A DNA stretch of 16,283 nucleotides from Flavobacterium sp. (lineage in GTDB: Bacteria > Bacteroidota > Bacteroidia > Flavobacteriales > Flavobacteriaceae), in NCBI GenBank assembly GCA_030682755.1, contig JAUXNR010000920.1, positions 1 through 16,283 on the forward strand, read 5' to 3'. The position numbers were made by a program, and so were the translations under genes. Every line of letters starts with the position of its first letter. Positions within the stretch are counted from its first letter, which is position 1. Under the pieces are notes generated by a model. It saw only the letters and a program-made list of their open reading frames with translations. It did no database searches and had not been told where the DNA came from. Below are positions 14,909 through 16,283 of this stretch, in pieces.

Positions 14909-16038
14909 AAAGCTACATAATCCGTAATTTCTAACCCATAACCAATCATTCCAACTCGTTTGGTTTGTTCAGAATTGGAAAGTAATCTGATTTTAGAAAT
15001 GTCAATGTCGTGTAAAATTTGAGCACCAATTCCAAAATCTTTGGCATCCATTCTGATGGGTGGAGCTTTCATCTTACCTTCATCTTGTAAAACTTTTAAT
15101 TCACTTATGCGGTTCAATAATTCAATGGATGGAATTTCTTGATTGATGAACACAATAGCACCTCTGCCTTCCTCATTGATTCTGTTGAACATGTCTTCCA
15201 ATCGCTTGTCAGAATTGTTCGTTAGGGTTTCTAAGATATCGTTATTGACTTGTTTGGAATTAATTCGGGTTAAAATGGCTTCGCCGTTATTCCAACTACC
15301 TTTTGTTAAGGCCAAGTGAACTTGTTTGTTTGTGGTTTGCAAATACGCACGCAAACGAAATGTGCCAAAACGGGTTTGGATGTCAAAATCTTCTTTCTTT
15401 TGAATCAAACTGTCGTGTTGCATTCTGTAGGCAACCAAATCTTCAATGGAAACCAATTTTAAGTCAAACTTTTTAGCCACTTTTACTAATTCCGGTAAAC
15501 GTGACATGGTTCCGTCGTCATTCATGATTTCACAAATCACACCGGCAGGAGTGAAGCCCGCCAATCGTGCAAAATCAATAGCAGCTTCTGTATGACCGGT
15601 TCGTCGTAACACGCCACCTTGCTTTGCTATTAATGGAAAAATATGTCCGGGTCTGGCTAAATCGTTTGGTTTTGTATCTTCATGGACTAAGGCAAGAATG
15701 GTTTTAGCTCGGTCTGCCGCAGAAATTCCGGTAGTTACACCATGACCTTTTAAATCAACTGAGACTGTAAATGCTGTTTCCATGTGGTCCGTGTTATTTC
15801 GAACCATGGTGTGAAGATCCAATTCAACACAACGTCTTTCCGTTAGAGGTGCACAAATTAATCCACGACCATGCGTGGCCATAAAATTGATCATTTCCGG
15901 CGTAACTTTATCGGCTGCAGCTAAAAAATCGCCTTCGTTTTCTCTGTCTTCATCGTCCACAACTATAATTACCTTGCCATTTCTTATGTCTTCAATGGCT
16001 TCTTCAATGGTGTTAAGTTGTATTTTTTCAAGTGTCAT
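14905..16038 (-). CDS. ribB: 3,4-dihydroxy-2-butanone-4-phosphate synthase with degenerate GTP cyclohydrolase II-like domain
   Basis: The 377-residue cytosolic enzyme of riboflavin synthesis converts ribulose 5-phosphate to 3,4-dihydroxy-2-butanone 4-phosphate and formate. The N-terminal domain (to about 205) has all RibB landmarks: [10 protein letters not shown] at residues 28-37 (acidic metal-binding loop), [28 protein letters not shown] and RRTGHTEAA. The C-terminal 170 residues align in order with a GTP cyclohydrolase II (RibA) domain, from [11 protein letters not shown] to DFGIGAQIL and [11 protein letters not shown]. However, the zinc-binding Cys cluster (normally GDVxGSxRCDCG) is absent and replaced around SWNNGEAIL, and the EGRGIGL-type catalytic loop reads [11 protein letters not shown]. 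This domain is probably not a cyclohydrolase, so a separate ribA is expected elsewhere. The start overlaps the permease stop by 11 bp. Confidence 0.9.
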   Translation of the reverse strand: MTLEKIQLNTIEEAIEDIRNGKVIIVVDDEDRENEGDFLAAADKVTPEMINFMATHGRGLICAPLTERRCVELDLHTMVRNNTDHMETAFTVSVDLKGHGVTTGISAADRAKTILALVHEDTKPNDLARPGHIFPLIAKQGGVLRRTGHTEAAIDFARLAGFTPAGVICEIMNDDGTMSRLPELVKVAKKFDLKLVSIEDLVAYRMQHDSLIQKKEDFDIQTRFGTFRLRAYLQTTNKQVHLALTKGSWNNGEAILTRINSKQVNNDILETLTNNSDKRLEDMFNRINEEGRGAIVFINQEIPSIELLNRISELKVLQDEGKMKAPPIRMDAKDFGIGAQILHDIDISKIRLLSNSEQTKRVGMIGYGLEITDYVAF

Positions 16039-16283
16039 TTGTATTTTTTTTGGAATTGGAAAATAGTTTGGTTACAAATTTATGAATTGGATCCATAATT
16101 ACATCCATATTAATCAGGCCAATATCATTTGTTGCTCGGTAAAAAAGTAAAAAGGCTAATGGTGTTAAGATAATTGAAGACAACCAAGCTCCTAAAAAGG
16201 GTGTAAGTCCGTCTTCTTGAGCTACTTTTTTACCAAATACATTTATAAAATGGAAAATGATAAAAATCATTACGGCAAATACA
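16028..16283 (-). CDS. LptF/LptG-family permease, C-terminal fragment
   Basis: The frame is open from the right edge of the window to the TGA at 16030-16028, giving 84 complete codons of a longer gene. Residues [20 protein letters not shown], then [25 protein letters not shown], form the last two membrane helices with the P-F-x-x-A/G-W motif typical of the end of LptF/LptG (YjgP/YjgQ) proteins, the inner-membrane half of the lipopolysaccharide export ABC transporter. The rest of the gene, including the periplasmic jellyroll, is outside the window, so LptF and LptG cannot be told apart. Its stop overlaps the ribB start by 11 bp, implying co-transcription and coupled translation. Apparent internal Met at 16270 is not the start. 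Confidence 0.8.
   Translation of the reverse strand, partial: VFAVMIFIIFHFINVFGKKVAQEDGLTPFLGAWLSSIILTPLAFLLFYRATNDIGLINMDVIMDPIHKFVTKLFSNSKKNTNDT

Noticed and set aside
14905..16038. Fully bifunctional ribBA
   Set aside because: The GTP cyclohydrolase II zinc cysteines and catalytic loop are missing, so only the RibB activity can be supported.

Overview
The window looks like AT-rich chromosomal DNA from a Bacteroidota bacterium, most likely in the Flavobacteriales. Four things point there: promoters of the TTTG-N19-TAnnTTTG type (perfect in front of the tRNA), start sites with A-rich leaders instead of strong Shine-Dalgarno sequences, signal peptides ending in ...AQ, and a hybrid two-component regulator of the kind (Reg_prop propeller, Y_Y_Y, kinase, receiver, AraC) that is characteristic of this phylum. 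I see no insertion sequence, phage gene, CRISPR array or rRNA.

Layout, left to right. (1) 1-155: start of a zinc alcohol/aldehyde dehydrogenase on the minus strand, cut by the window edge. (2) 483-4215, minus strand: a three-gene set (DUF418/YeiB-like membrane protein, then an SGNH-like membrane-anchored protein, then an MBOAT acyltransferase) that probably O-acylates an envelope glycan or lipid. It ends in a strong hairpin terminator. (3) 4428-7384, minus strand: four genes in a row, all exported. Two are secreted alpha/beta-barrel-like proteins distantly similar to each other, one is an NTF2/SnoaL-like lipoprotein, and one is a secreted tandem SnoaL-like protein. A hairpin terminator or attenuator sits before the last gene. 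(4) 7597-11726, minus strand, immediately upstream of that operon: a complete hybrid two-component regulator with two lesions. One is an in-frame TAG inside the AraC DNA-binding domain. The other is a reading-frame break in the signal peptide, at a T6C tract. The gap between regulator and operon holds four TGCA motifs spaced 10, 11 and 20 bp apart, a plausible operator. (5) 11891-14390: a small two-helix membrane protein, an outer membrane phospholipase A (pldA), an uncharacterised lipoprotein and a small hypothetical protein. (6) 14570-16283: nested palindromes and a terminator, tRNA-Ser(TGA) with a consensus promoter, ribB with a degenerate GTP-cyclohydrolase-II-like tail, and the C-terminal end of an LptF/LptG-family permease whose stop overlaps the ribB start.

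The best candidate for something undescribed is the unit 4428-11726: a propeller sensor with AraC output, a helically phased operator-like repeat, and an all-exported set of four small ligand-binding-fold proteins without SusC/SusD or glycosidases. In this strain the regulator seems to be decaying, or it depends on recoding. Function is inferred from fold families only; the ligand is unknown.
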